Shown: positions 8,348-17,634, counted from the first letter of the stretch. The stretch: 35,884 nucleotides of DNA from UBA724 sp049596815 (GCA_049596815.1 JBMYLY010000008.1:1-35884); one strand, 5' to 3'. Notes: generated by a model from the letters alone, not told the origin. Program-made: numbers and translations.

Positions 8348-9300
8348 CGACGAGGTTTATATTTTGAAGCCCTATACAATTCCATATAGGGTGTATTTAT
8401 TATTTCTTCAACGGAATTATTGGTTCTTTTGGCGTAAGATTCGACAATCTGCAAACCCAGCCATTGTCCAATTTTTCCCGGAGATTCTTGATCAATATCA
8501 AGGTAGAATTTAGAAAATGGCGCAGGCCGAATAAATCGACTGATCAAATCGGATTGGGTACCGAACAACATCTCTTGACTGGCAAAATAATTCCATATTT
8601 CTTTTTCGTTGGCTTGGGACCAAGCTATTTGCTCTGGTGTATATCCCAAAATTACATCTGACTTTTGATCAGGTAAAAGCTGTTGTTTAAGCCATTGCTT
8701 TTTTCCATGATATATCATATGTGCCAAAAAAGTACGACCCTCAATAGTTGGCAAATGTTGTTCAGACAACACTGCTGCCACTTCAGGCAAGATTTGTTCA
8801 GGGCTCATGTTTTGCCTTATATACAACGGAATCCCTTCGTACAAAGGGTGGTCTTTTCCTAAAAACACATCAACAGAAATCAGCAGCAGACTATCGGCAT
8901 CTATCACCTTGTTGTTGTAATCCACATCCGACATCAGGGTGATGATTTTTTTGGGCAAAGCAGTTTTGGGGAAGATTTTTTTATACCTACTCAAAAGCGG
9001 TTGTAGGTCTTGGTTGAGTTTGTCTGTTGTGATTGCTTTGGTCTCCTCAAACAGAACCCTTTGAAGGCTGTCTTTTTGCTTGTCGACCCAAACCTCCAAA
9101 GAAGTTTCTAAGGGAAAAAAGTAGGGATAGGTCTTTTGAAGTTGTTCGAGTGTGTTGACGGTTTCCCCATAAAACAACTGCTCAAAACGAATGAGTTCGT
9201 AGGACACAAAAGGAAGGTTTTCCTTTTGATTTTTACAACTTATATGCAAAAAACAAATGGAAAGCATAAGAAAATAGATGCTGCTTTTTAAGAAACCCAT
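8344..9300 (-). CDS. gldB: Gliding motility lipoprotein GldB
   Basis: GldB is a membrane lipoprotein required for gliding in F. johnsoniae. A type II signal sequence is visible: basic start, hydrophobic stretch, and a lipobox ending in Cys22 (LHISC). The body has family-like features including the IRFEQLFYGETV segment near residue 37 and a QMLFGTQSDLISRFIRPAPF-like region near residue 260. Length 318 aa fits. It is translated with gldC (ATGA overlap) and is divergent from nadE across 67 nt, in which no convincing TAnnTTTG box was found. Confidence 0.92.
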   Translation of the reverse strand: MGFLKSSIYFLMLSICFLHISCKNQKENLPFVSYELIRFEQLFYGETVNTLEQLQKTYPYFFPLETSLEVWVDKQKDSLQRVLFEETKAITTDKLNQDLQPLLSRYKKIFPKTALPKKIITLMSDVDYNNKVIDADSLLLISVDVFLGKDHPLYEGIPLYIRQNMSPEQILPEVAAVLSEQHLPTIEGRTFLAHMIYHGKKQWLKQQLLPDQKSDVILGYTPEQIAWSQANEKEIWNYFASQEMLFGTQSDLISRFIRPAPFSKFYLDIDQESPGKIGQWLGLQIVESYAKRTNNSVEEIINTPYMELYRASKYKPRR

Positions 9301-9367
9301 AAATCCACTACATTTGACTCTTTATTGAACAGTAGCACGAAACTACTACTTAATAAATAAAAAAACT

Positions 9368-10156
9368 ATGAAAAAGCAACAGCTCGCCGACCACATCGTC
9401 CAGTGGCTGGACGGATACCTTTCCCAATCCAACCTTCAAGGTTTTGTGGTAGGTGTTTCTGGCGGGGTCGACTCGGCACTCACATCAACGCTTTGCGCCC
9501 TGACAGGCAAACCCACCTTATGTCTGGAAATGCCCATTCAACAGGCCTCCAATCAGGTGAGTAGGGCTGAAACTCACAACAAATGGTTGACAGAAACTTT
9601 TCCCAATGTGACTGTCAAAAGAGTGGATCTCAATGCAGTTTTCAACGCTTTTGAACAACTGGATAAAACAACTGAGGACGCCCCCAACAGGCTGTTGTCC
9701 CTAGCCAATAGCAGATCGCGTCTTCGAATGACTACCCTGTATTATTATGCGGGTGTCAATCGTGCTTTGGTTGCAGGTACTGGCAACAAAGTCGAAGATT
9801 TTGGCGTGGGCTTTTACACCAAATACGGTGATGGCGGTGTGGATGTAAGCCCGATTGCCGACCTGATGAAAACCGAAGTTTGGGCATTGGCCGAACACTT
9901 GGGCGTCGATGAAAGCATTGTTCTAGCAGCGCCTACGGATGGGTTATGGGACGACGACAGAACTGATGAAGACCAACTTGGCGCCAGCTATAAAGAGCTT
10001 GAATGGGCTATGGGGCAACACCATGCTGAAAAAACACCCAGCGACTTTGATGGCAGACAAAAAAAAGTACTCGAAGTGTTTTTAAAACACCACAACGCCA
10101 ACAAACACAAGATGTTACCCATTCCGGTTTGTGAAATTCCACCATCACTTAGGTAA
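9368..10156 (+). CDS. nadE: NH3-dependent NAD+ synthetase
   Basis: It converts deamido-NAD to NAD using ATP and ammonia in the cytoplasm. The PP-loop motif SGGVDS is at residues 31-36, and VAGTGNKVEDFGVGFYTKYG in the middle is the family's substrate-binding stretch. At 262 aa it is the short ammonia-using form with no glutaminase domain. It lies between gldB and the response regulator, a placement seen in other flavobacteria. Confidence 0.96.
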   Translation: MKKQQLADHIVQWLDGYLSQSNLQGFVVGVSGGVDSALTSTLCALTGKPTLCLEMPIQQASNQVSRAETHNKWLTETFPNVTVKRVDLNAVFNAFEQLDKTTEDAPNRLLSLANSRSRLRMTTLYYYAGVNRALVAGTGNKVEDFGVGFYTKYGDGGVDVSPIADLMKTEVWALAEHLGVDESIVLAAPTDGLWDDDRTDEDQLGASYKELEWAMGQHHAEKTPSDFDGRQKKVLEVFLKHHNANKHKMLPIPVCEIPPSLR

Positions 10157-10199
10157 TCTTTTTGTTAAATTTTGAGGAATTTACCTACACACTTTGTAG

Positions 10200-10231
10200 T
10201 TTGAATCATTTTATTGTTTCTTTATGCTTTG
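10200..10231 (+). promoter_or_regulatory. Possible promoter of the response regulator gene
   Basis: TTTG at 10200-10203 is followed after 19 nt by TATGCTTTG, which is TAnnTTTG with one extra base. The predicted start of transcription lies a few nt before the ATG at 10250, supporting that start over the one at 10214. The imperfect -7 element keeps confidence modest. Confidence 0.4.
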
Positions 10232-10249
10232 AGCCAAACAGCCGTAAGC

Positions 10250-10885
10250 ATGATCAAAGTTCTCATTGCAGATCCTCACATCATTGTCCACAAGGGCATC
10301 AAGGCTGTGTTTCGCAATTCCACTGAAATTTCCATAGTTGGAAAGGTTACCAACGACGAGGATTTATACGCATTTTTAGATGACAATCTGGTTGATATTG
10401 TCATCATGGAACTGGACTTTTCAGCTGTGGATGGGCTTTCGATTTTGAAAAAAATAAAAGATGAATATCCAGCAGTTCGTGCATTGATTTTTACAGGACA
10501 ACCTGAAGAGGTATATGCCATTTCGTCCCTAAAAGCAGGGGCTTCTGCCTATCTCAACAAGTCTGTTCCTTCGAGCTACATCCGAGATGCCATTCTCAAA
10601 ATCAGTTCGGGTGGTGTCTATATCACCAACCAGTTGGCACAAAGTATTGCATTTGATGAAACTACAGGCAACCCACGTAGACTTTTTAAGAAATTGTCCA
10701 TGCGCGAAGTCGAAGTATTGAAGCTATTGTCAAGTGGAAAGAGAAACAAAGAAATCGCTTTTGAGTTAGATATTAACGAAAAGACTGTCAGCACCTATAG
10801 AAGTCGGATTATGAAAAAACTAAAGGTGCGCAACTTGGTGGAGTTGATTCGCAAAGCCCAATCGATGCATATCGAAACTTTCTAG
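10250..10885 (+). CDS. NarL/FixJ-type response regulator with atypical receiver
   Basis: A 211-aa protein with an N-terminal receiver (about 1-120) and a C-terminal LuxR-type helix-turn-helix (about 146-205, core NKEIAFELDINEKTVSTY). In the receiver, the phosphorylatable aspartate position aligns with Glu54 (IMELDFSAVDG, seven residues before the conserved DG), and the usual N-terminal acidic pair is D8-P9. Thr82 and Lys104 are kept. It may therefore act without phosphorylation. I start at 10250 (MIKVLIADPH), where the receiver fold begins. No histidine kinase is nearby. Its 3' end overlaps the dnaG 3' end by 4 nt on opposite strands. Target genes are unknown. Confidence 0.88.
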   Translation: MIKVLIADPHIIVHKGIKAVFRNSTEISIVGKVTNDEDLYAFLDDNLVDIVIMELDFSAVDGLSILKKIKDEYPAVRALIFTGQPEEVYAISSLKAGASAYLNKSVPSSYIRDAILKISSGGVYITNQLAQSIAFDETTGNPRRLFKKLSMREVEVLKLLSSGKRNKEIAFELDINEKTVSTYRSRIMKKLKVRNLVELIRKAQSMHIETF

Positions 10886-12831
10886 AACAAGACCCTGTCT
10901 AAGCGTTCACTTAGGTTTTTACGCAACCCCACATAGGCATTTACTTCCTCCAAAATTTCGCTGTGGGTTTGGCTTTGAGATGTTGCGGTTTGTTGTTGAA
11001 GGCTTCCAATTTTTTCTTGAATCAAATGGCATCGAAAATTAAGAACGGTCTGGGTGAGCCAACGGCCAATTTCTTTGGTTTTTTCTTTTACGAAAATATT
11101 TTTGCGCTCCCAGTCGTGTAGCGGGTTGCCTTCGTCCTGCATTAAAATACTGGTCACCAAGCTAGATTGTTCCGGTGCCAAATCACGGATAAAAGATTCA
11201 ACTACCAAAGGCTCTTGGGTGTTGTATTTAACAAGAAGTTGTTCGTACAACTCACGAAATGCCGGCGTGGACAACTCCACCTCGTCTTGTTGAAGGTCCA
11301 AGTAAATCTTCTCATAAACCTTCGCTCTTAGGGTCGTTGTTTTAAGTGTCAAATCGTCTTCGCTTTGAGGGTCAAAAACAACATCATTGATTTCAACCTC
11401 TTCCTGGCCATGAAGCAACAGCAAAGCAATTATGTTGCGTTCCAGTTCGTAGCGCACATCAACCTTTTGGGTAGGGGTATTGACCAACTCCATAGCAGGC
11501 TTGGACCCTTTTCGAGTCGCGGGTTTTTTGGGACTTTTGCTCAACTGGGCGAGGGTAGAGAACAACACATCTTCACTAATATCCATCAACAAAGAACAGC
11601 TTTGCACATACACCTCACGCTTGATCGGGTCTGGGATTTTGGCAATGCTCTGCACCATTTCTCTTATGGTCTCTGCTTTTCGAATGGGGTCTTTTTTCCC
11701 TTCTTCTGCCAAAAGTGTGGCCTTAAATTGGATAAAATCTTGCGCCTGTTCGTCCAAATAAAGCGAGAGGGTTTCCAAATCTGTTTTTCTGGCGAAACTG
11801 TCAGGGTCTTCTCCTTCTGGAAAGGTGCATACTTTGACATTCATACCCGCCTCCAAAATCAAATCTACCCCACGTAATGCCGCACGAAGCCCCGCGGGAT
11901 CGCCGTCAAATAGCAAGGTGATATTGGGGGTGAGTCTGCGAATGAGACGTATTTGATCGGGAGTAAGAGCGGTTCCTGATGAAGAAACCACATTTTTTAT
12001 TCCCGCTTGATGCATTTGAATCACATCGGTGTAGCCCTCAACCAAATAGCAATTGTCTTCTTTGGCAATACTTTGTTTTGCTTGATATAGGCCGTAAAGC
12101 ACTTTGCTTTTTTGGTAAATGTCACTCTCGGGGGAATTGAGGTATTTGGCAGCGTTTTTATCTTGTGTCAGGATGCGCCCGCCAAATCCCATCACACGGC
12201 CAGACATGCTGTGAATAGGGAAAATCACACGCCCCTTAAATCTATCAAAGCGTTTTTCATCCTTGGCGATGGTCAAGCCTGTACTGATTAAAAACGCTTC
12301 TTGAAAGCCTGCGTCTAAAGCGGCTTTTGTAAATACCTCCCAACTGTCGGGTGCATAACCGAGGGAAAAAGTTGCAATCGATTCATCACTAAAACCTCTT
12401 TCTTTGAAATAGCTAAGACCTATGGCCTTTCCCTCATCGCTTTTGTGTAAGATTTCCGAAAAATAAGATTGTGCAAAATCTGAAACCAAATACATGCTCT
12501 CACGGGCGGTAGCGGCTTCCTTTTGCGCGTCGGACTGTTCGGTCTCTTCTACCTCTATATTGTATTTTTTTGCCAAATACTTGATGGCCTCGGGGTAGGT
12601 AAAATGCTCGTGTTCCATCAAAAAAGCCACCACATTGCCCCCTTTTCCACTACTGAAATCTTTCCAAATCTGCTTGGCAGGAGAAACCATAAAACTGGGT
12701 GTCTTTTCTGTGGTAAATGGACTCAATCCTTTGAAATTTGAACCCGATTTTTTTAACTGTACAAAATCCCCTATCACCTCCTCAAGGCGGGCAGTTTCAA
12801 AAACGGCATCTATGGTTGACTTGTCTATCAA
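10882..12831 (-). CDS. dnaG: DNA primase DnaG, zinc ligands absent, TTG start
   Basis: Primase makes RNA primers at replication forks. The TOPRIM core is intact: EGYTDV at 265-270 and DGDPAG at 309-314, with the RNA-polymerase domain starting around residue 110. The N-terminal domain keeps its shape (SPFTTEKTPSF, WKDFSSGKGGN) but the four zinc ligands C-H-C-C are replaced by S37, T40, D58 and S61. As far as I recall this is a general Bacteroidota trait. The start must be TTG at 12829-12831: a TAG lies seven codons upstream, no ATG intervenes, and the homologous N-terminus begins here. Length 649 aa is normal. Confidence 0.95.
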   Translation of the reverse strand: MIDKSTIDAVFETARLEEVIGDFVQLKKSGSNFKGLSPFTTEKTPSFMVSPAKQIWKDFSSGKGGNVVAFLMEHEHFTYPEAIKYLAKKYNIEVEETEQSDAQKEAATARESMYLVSDFAQSYFSEILHKSDEGKAIGLSYFKERGFSDESIATFSLGYAPDSWEVFTKAALDAGFQEAFLISTGLTIAKDEKRFDRFKGRVIFPIHSMSGRVMGFGGRILTQDKNAAKYLNSPESDIYQKSKVLYGLYQAKQSIAKEDNCYLVEGYTDVIQMHQAGIKNVVSSSGTALTPDQIRLIRRLTPNITLLFDGDPAGLRAALRGVDLILEAGMNVKVCTFPEGEDPDSFARKTDLETLSLYLDEQAQDFIQFKATLLAEEGKKDPIRKAETIREMVQSIAKIPDPIKREVYVQSCSLLMDISEDVLFSTLAQLSKSPKKPATRKGSKPAMELVNTPTQKVDVRYELERNIIALLLLHGQEEVEINDVVFDPQSEDDLTLKTTTLRAKVYEKIYLDLQQDEVELSTPAFRELYEQLLVKYNTQEPLVVESFIRDLAPEQSSLVTSILMQDEGNPLHDWERKNIFVKEKTKEIGRWLTQTVLNFRCHLIQEKIGSLQQQTATSQSQTHSEILEEVNAYVGLRKNLSERLDRVLF

Positions 12832-12871
12832 GGTGTTTAAATAGGCTTCCTAAAGTACAAAAAACTTAAGA

Positions 12872-13852
12872 TTAATAACTGCGGTCTATCACGTACGCCA
12901 CCATACGGGTCAGACTCTCTTTGGTAGGGCTTTCTGGCAAGGGCTCTATGAGTGCCAGCGCACGATCTCTGTAGGAGTGCATTTGCGAAATCGCATATGA
13001 CAATCCACCCTTCTGTTTTACAAAGTCTATCAACTCACGTACGCGCTTGCGGTTTTTATGATGTTTCTTGATAATGTTTTTTACCCAACGGCGCTCTTTG
13101 GGTGTGCTTTGTTGCAAGGCGTAAATCAAAGGAAGGGTCATTTTTTGCTCCTTGATGTCGATACCTGTGGGTTTGCCTATTTTTTGTTCGCCATAGTCAA
13201 AAAGGTCGTCTTTAATCTGAAAAGCCATTCCAATATGTTCACCAAAAGAGCGTAACAATTCGATTTTATCATCATTTGCATGTACAGACGAAGCACCAAG
13301 CGCACAGCATGAGGCGATCAATGAGGCGGTTTTTTTACGAATGACATCATAATAAGTCTGCTCATCAATGCTAAGGTTTCGTGCCTTTTCAATTTGTAAC
13401 AATTCCCCTTCGCTCATCTCACGAACAGCAGTCGATATGATGTCCAAAAGATCGAAATCTTTGTGATCGATACACAGCAACAAGCCTTTTGACAAAAGAT
13501 AATCCCCCACCAAAACCGCAATCTTGTTTTTCCATAAGGCATTGATCGAAAAAAAACTTCGACGTCTGTCACTGTCATCCACCACATCATCGTGAATTAA
13601 GGTTGCTGTATGAATCAACTCAATAACAGAAGCTGCGCGATAGGTGCGCTCATTGACTTGTTGCTTTTCGGAAACCAACTTGGCAGCAAAAAAAACAAAC
13701 ATCGGGCGCATCTGCTTCCCCTTTCGATTGACTATGTAATGAGTGATGCGGTTGAGCAAGGCTACTTTAGAGGACATGGCATCAGAAAACTTCTCTTCGA
13801 AAAGTTCCATTTCCTCCAAGATGGGGCGTTTGAGCTGCTCAACGATTTTCAT
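12872..13852 (-). CDS. Trans-polyprenyl diphosphate synthase
   Basis: A polyprenyl synthase that extends FPP or GPP with IPP, probably making the menaquinone side chain. Both aspartate-rich motifs are visible: DDVVDD (88-93, counting from the ATG at 13852) and DDLFD (215-219); the chain-length region before the first motif carries small residues, consistent with long products. I use the ATG at 13852 (326 aa) rather than the in-frame TTG six codons earlier. It lies 61 nt after rlmN. Whether it is an octaprenyl or heptaprenyl synthase cannot be read from sequence, so I give no symbol. Confidence 0.9.
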   Translation of the reverse strand: MKIVEQLKRPILEEMELFEEKFSDAMSSKVALLNRITHYIVNRKGKQMRPMFVFFAAKLVSEKQQVNERTYRAASVIELIHTATLIHDDVVDDSDRRRSFFSINALWKNKIAVLVGDYLLSKGLLLCIDHKDFDLLDIISTAVREMSEGELLQIEKARNLSIDEQTYYDVIRKKTASLIASCCALGASSVHANDDKIELLRSFGEHIGMAFQIKDDLFDYGEQKIGKPTGIDIKEQKMTLPLIYALQQSTPKERRWVKNIIKKHHKNRKRVRELIDFVKQKGGLSYAISQMHSYRDRALALIEPLPESPTKESLTRMVAYVIDRSY

Positions 13853-13913
13853 GGGTCGGTAAAGATACAATATCCAAGGGTGACTTTAGGAAAAAGACTT
13901 GTAAATGTGGGGG

Positions 13914-14957
13914 TTAAACCGCCTTGTTGGCCAACTGTCCACAAGCAGCGTCAATGTCTTTGCCACGAGAGCGACGCACGGTCACTGGAATTTTGTGTTG
14001 CTCCAAAGCTTCAATATAGCGGTTGACCGCGCCTTCCGAGGCTTGATGAAAATCACTTTCGTCGATCGGATTGTATTCAATCAAATTGACTTTAGAAGGG
14101 ACATCCAAACAAAACTTGACCAAGGCATCTATTTCATTTTGGTTGTCATTAATGCTTTCCCACACCACATATTCAAAAGTAATCTTGCTTTGGGTCTGAG
14201 CATACCAATGCAACAAGGCAGCCTTGAGCTCAACGAGCGGAAATTTTTTGGTAAAAGGCATGATTTTGTTTCGTGTCTCCTCTATGGCAGAATGTAAGGA
14301 AACTGCCAGTTTCCATTTGGGTTTTCCATCGGCCATTTGAGCAATCATTTTGGAAACTCCTGAAGTAGAAACCGTGATGCGCTTGGGAGACATCCCCAAA
14401 CCCTCTGGAGATGTAATCTTGTCTATGGCAGCCAAAGTATTCTTGTAATTCATCAGCGGCTCACCCATACCCATAAACACCACATTACTCAACGGACGGT
14501 CATGATACAAAAGACTTTGCTTGTTGATAACAGCCACTTGGTCAAAAATCTCATCCGGGTTTAGGTTGCGCATACGCTTAAGCCGCGCAGTAGCACAGAA
14601 AGTACAATCCAAACTACAACCCACCTGACTGGAAACACAGGCAGTTGTTCGGGTAGCCGTCGGAATTAGAACAGACTCAACCACCAAGCCGTCATGTAGC
14701 CGGACAGCATTTTTGATGGTGCCGTCATCGCTCTTCTGCTGCTGATCGACCTCTATGTGGTTGATGACAAAATTCTCACCCAACAGTTCGCGATGGGCAA
14801 CCGACAAATTGGTCATTACATCAAAGCTTTGGGCAGCCTTACGCCACAACCATTCATAGACCTGATTGCCTTTAAAAACCGGAATGTCGTTTTCCTTAAA
14901 AAATGCACGCAACTCATCCTTTGAAAGGGTGCGAATGTCCTTGCGTGCAGGGGTCAT
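13914..14957 (-). CDS. rlmN: Dual-specificity 23S rRNA/tRNA adenine-C2 methyltransferase RlmN
   Basis: A radical-SAM enzyme that methylates C2 of A2503 in 23S rRNA and A37 in some tRNAs. The 4Fe-4S cluster cysteines are C114, C118 and C121 (CxxxCxxC), and the two catalytic cysteines match C107 in ACVSSQ and C339 in AACGQL. The GMGEPLMNY motif follows the cluster by about 50 residues. Length 347 aa is usual. It begins 1 nt after the queA stop, so both are probably on one transcript; both products act on the translation apparatus and use SAM. Confidence 0.97.
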   Translation of the reverse strand: MTPARKDIRTLSKDELRAFFKENDIPVFKGNQVYEWLWRKAAQSFDVMTNLSVAHRELLGENFVINHIEVDQQQKSDDGTIKNAVRLHDGLVVESVLIPTATRTTACVSSQVGCSLDCTFCATARLKRMRNLNPDEIFDQVAVINKQSLLYHDRPLSNVVFMGMGEPLMNYKNTLAAIDKITSPEGLGMSPKRITVSTSGVSKMIAQMADGKPKWKLAVSLHSAIEETRNKIMPFTKKFPLVELKAALLHWYAQTQSKITFEYVVWESINDNQNEIDALVKFCLDVPSKVNLIEYNPIDESDFHQASEGAVNRYIEALEQHKIPVTVRRSRGKDIDAACGQLANKAV

Positions 14958-14958
14958 A

Positions 14959-16008
14959 TTAGATGATTAACATCGCGTCTCCATAGGAGTAAAAGCGATA
15001 TTTTTTCTTAACAGCTTCCTCGTATGCTTTTTTGACAAAATCATGACCTGCAAAAGCAGACACCATCATCAATAAGGTAGATTTTGGCAAATGAAAGTTG
15101 GTTACCATACTATCGGCGATTCTGAAATCGTATGGGGGAAAAATAAATTTATGGGTCCAACCTCGGTAGGTGTTCAGGGTGTTGCTCGAAGAGACAGAAG
15201 TCTCCAAAGCCCTCATAGAGGTTGTGCCGATAGAACACACCCGCTTTTTTTCTGCTTTAGCACGATTGACCAATGCCACCGCAGCCTCATCGATAATCAG
15301 CTCTTCAGAATCCATCTTATGTTTGGAAAGATCCTCCACTTCTACGGGGTTGAAAGTCCCTAGCCCCACATGGAGAGTAATGTCTGCCATATCGATCCCT
15401 TTGATTTCCAAACGCTTCAAAACGTGTTTTGAAAAATGCAAACCTGCCGTAGGCGCAGCCACGGCACCTTCGTGCTTGGCGTAGATGGTTTGGTAACGGT
15501 CACGGTCAAAATCTTCTTCTTGTCGCTTGATGTACTTCGGAAGGGGTGTTTGACCCATTTGGTGCAACTTTTCCCGAAAAGCGTCGTAAGAGCCATCAAA
15601 TAAAAAACGGAGTGTACGACCTCTAGAGGTGGTGTTGTCTATAACCTCAGCGACCAGTTCTTCTCCTTCGCCAAAGTAGAGTTTGTTACCAATTCGAATC
15701 TTACGAGCGGGGTCTACAAGCACATCCCAAAGGCGTTGCTCCTGATTGAGTTCACGAAGAAGGAAAACCTCAATTTTGGCACCGGTTTTTTCTTTATTGC
15801 CAATCAAACGGGCAGGAAATACCTTGGTGTTGTTGCGCACCATCACATCACCTTCGTCGAAATAATCGACAATATCCCGAAAATGTTTGTGTTCAATCGT
15901 CTCTGTTTCTCGATGGAGCACCATCAATTTGGAATCATCTCTATGGTCTGCAGGATATTCGGCCAATAGGGTTTCGGGCAAGTCAAAGTTAAAGTGCGAT
16001 AATTTCAT
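14959..16008 (-). CDS. queA: S-adenosylmethionine:tRNA ribosyltransferase-isomerase
   Basis: QueA makes epoxyqueuosine by moving the ribosyl group of SAM to preQ1 at tRNA position 34. Family stretches are clear: FDLPETLLAEYPADHRDDSKL near the N-terminus (residues 8-28), AAPTAGLHFS near 184-193, and TNFHLPKSTLLMMVSAFAG near 305-323. Length 349 aa is normal. It has its own likely promoter just upstream. Confidence 0.97.
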   Translation of the reverse strand: MKLSHFNFDLPETLLAEYPADHRDDSKLMVLHRETETIEHKHFRDIVDYFDEGDVMVRNNTKVFPARLIGNKEKTGAKIEVFLLRELNQEQRLWDVLVDPARKIRIGNKLYFGEGEELVAEVIDNTTSRGRTLRFLFDGSYDAFREKLHQMGQTPLPKYIKRQEEDFDRDRYQTIYAKHEGAVAAPTAGLHFSKHVLKRLEIKGIDMADITLHVGLGTFNPVEVEDLSKHKMDSEELIIDEAAVALVNRAKAEKKRVCSIGTTSMRALETSVSSSNTLNTYRGWTHKFIFPPYDFRIADSMVTNFHLPKSTLLMMVSAFAGHDFVKKAYEEAVKKKYRFYSYGDAMLII

Positions 16009-16025
16009 TTCTTTATTTAAGTGCG

Positions 16026-16033
16026 CAAATATA
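16026..16033 (-). promoter_or_regulatory. -7 promoter element for queA-rlmN
   Basis: The minus strand reads TATATTTG, an exact TAnnTTTG match, 17 nt before the queA ATG. Upstream, TTGAC lies 19 nt away and could serve as the -33 contact. This suggests queA starts a new transcription unit after aroA. Confidence 0.6.
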
Positions 16034-16080
16034 CTATCCCAAAGGGGGCCTTGTCAAGTGAATGAGGGAATAATTCGAAT

Positions 16081-17301
16081 TTAGCTCAAAACAAAGCCCA
16101 AATCCTCGAGGTCAGACCAGAATTCCGGATAGGATTTGGAAACCACGTCGGGCTCATTGATGGTGATGGGCACAAGAAGTCCCAGAGGCGCAAATGCCAT
16201 GGCCATCCGATGATCGTGGTAGGTGTCGATAGCCACATGAGGCACTATGGCACCCGTACGCGGTTTGAGATGCAAACTGTCATTGGTGACTTGAATATCT
16301 GCCCCTAATTTGGATAGCTCCGTTTCTAAGGCCACCAGACGATCGGTTTCTTTTATTTTAAGCGTATGCAAACCAGTCAAATGACAGCCCACACCCATGC
16401 CATAGCAACTGACAGCTATCGTCTGAGCTATGTCGGGCGCATTGACCAAATCAAAGTTGAACTCCCCTTCGTAAGCATTCGACTTGTCCAACAAAAGGTG
16501 ATTTTCTCCCAATTGGGAAACCACCCCCAACTGCTTGTAGATGTCGACCAATACCCGGTCGCCCTGAAGGCTATCTGCTTTATAGGTTGATAGTTTTAGG
16601 TTGGCTTGGTTAGCCAAAGCAGCCAAACCAAAAAAATAGGACGCCGAACTCCAATCAGATTCAACCCACACTTCTCTGGAATCGGGTGCCAAAAGTGGTT
16701 TGACACGAATTTCTTGTCCCTCAAAAACCACATCTACCCCTTGTTGACGCAATAAGGCGCATGTCATTTCGATATAAGGAACCGAGGTGATTTTGCCCAC
16801 CAATTTCAGGTGAAGACCCTCAGCAAGTTTGGGCGCTACCAACAACAAGGCTGAGATATACTGGCTGCTTACATTGGCGGCCAAAGTCACCTGATTTTTT
16901 GAGAGTTTTTTACCACGAATACGTAAGGGCGGGTACCCTACGTTTTTTTCGTACTCAATATCTGCCCCTAACTGGCGTAAGGCATCTACCAACACAGAAA
17001 TAGGTCTTTCTTGCATACGCTTTGAGCCGGTTAGGACTTTTTCAGAACCTTCTTGCGTAGCAAAAAATGCGGTAAGAAAGCGCATGGTTGTCCCCGCATG
17101 ACCAATATCTATCAGATTCTCATCAGCAGCCAAACCTTTTTGCATGGCATGGGTGTCATCTGAATTGGACAAGTTTTGGATTTGCAGTCCGGGATATAGG
17201 GCTTGCAGCACCAACAAACGATTGGATTCACTTTTCGAGCCTGTAATGGCCAACTGCCCATTGAGTTGGGGGCTGGGGTGTGTCAGGGTAATCTGCTTCA
17301 T
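16081..17301 (-). CDS. aroA: 3-phosphoshikimate 1-carboxyvinyltransferase (EPSP synthase)
   Basis: It catalyses the sixth step of the shikimate pathway, joining PEP to shikimate 3-phosphate. GSKSESNR at 21-28, GHAGTTMRFL near residue 68 and HDHRM at 362-366 match the active-site strands. At 406 aa it is slightly shorter than the 427-aa E. coli enzyme. It is contiguous with the MazG-type gene (stop and start abut) and is the last gene of the attenuator-led aromatic operon, so it may be co-regulated with pheA. Confidence 0.95.
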   Translation of the reverse strand: MKQITLTHPSPQLNGQLAITGSKSESNRLLVLQALYPGLQIQNLSNSDDTHAMQKGLAADENLIDIGHAGTTMRFLTAFFATQEGSEKVLTGSKRMQERPISVLVDALRQLGADIEYEKNVGYPPLRIRGKKLSKNQVTLAANVSSQYISALLLVAPKLAEGLHLKLVGKITSVPYIEMTCALLRQQGVDVVFEGQEIRVKPLLAPDSREVWVESDWSSASYFFGLAALANQANLKLSTYKADSLQGDRVLVDIYKQLGVVSQLGENHLLLDKSNAYEGEFNFDLVNAPDIAQTIAVSCYGMGVGCHLTGLHTLKIKETDRLVALETELSKLGADIQVTNDSLHLKPRTGAIVPHVAIDTYHDHRMAMAFAPLGLLVPITINEPDVVSKSYPEFWSDLEDLGFVLS

Positions 17302-17634
17302 TTATCCTTGAATCTTTGGATTGTTGTGATGTCGGTTGTGGTCACGTTTGCCTTTGAGGTCGAGTTTTTTCGCGAAGGCATCTCCCAAATCAATGCCCGT
17401 TTGATTGGCCAAACACAAGACCACAAATACCACATCGGCCAATTCTTCGCCTAAATCTTTTTCTTTATCGCTTTCTTTTTCAGATTGCTCCCCATACCTT
17501 CGGGCAATGATACGCGCTACCTCACCTACTTCCTCGGTTAGTTGCGCCATATTGGTCAGTTCGTCAAAATAGCGAACACCGTGCTTCTGTATCCATTCAT
17601 CAACGGCTTTTTGGGCATCTTGTATGTTCATCAT
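17302..17634 (-). CDS. MazG-type nucleotide pyrophosphohydrolase
   Basis: A 110-aa single-domain all-alpha NTP pyrophosphatase. The metal-binding EEVGE (about 33-37) and the second EELAD (about 63-67) form the EExxE plus ExxD pattern of the family. These enzymes hydrolyse non-canonical NTPs or dNTPs to the monophosphate; the substrate here is unknown. Its ATG overlaps the dtd stop by 4 nt. It is one domain only, unlike the two-domain E. coli MazG. Confidence 0.88.
   Translation of the reverse strand: MMNIQDAQKAVDEWIQKHGVRYFDELTNMAQLTEEVGEVARIIARRYGEQSEKESDKEKDLGEELADVVFVVLCLANQTGIDLGDAFAKKLDLKGKRDHNRHHNNPKIQG

Noticed and set aside
9301..9367. Promoters for the divergent gldB and nadE
   Set aside because: Both must be transcribed from this gap, but I found no TAnnTTTG match at a sensible distance on either strand, so no site is annotated.
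10153..10195. Inverted repeat AGGTAA/TTACCT after nadE
   Set aside because: The 6-bp arms enclose a long AT-rich loop with no T run after the second arm, so it is not a convincing terminator.
16034..16060. GC-rich inverted sequence between aroA and queA
   Set aside because: The possible stem is about 3 bp around a TTT loop; it is too weak to call a terminator.
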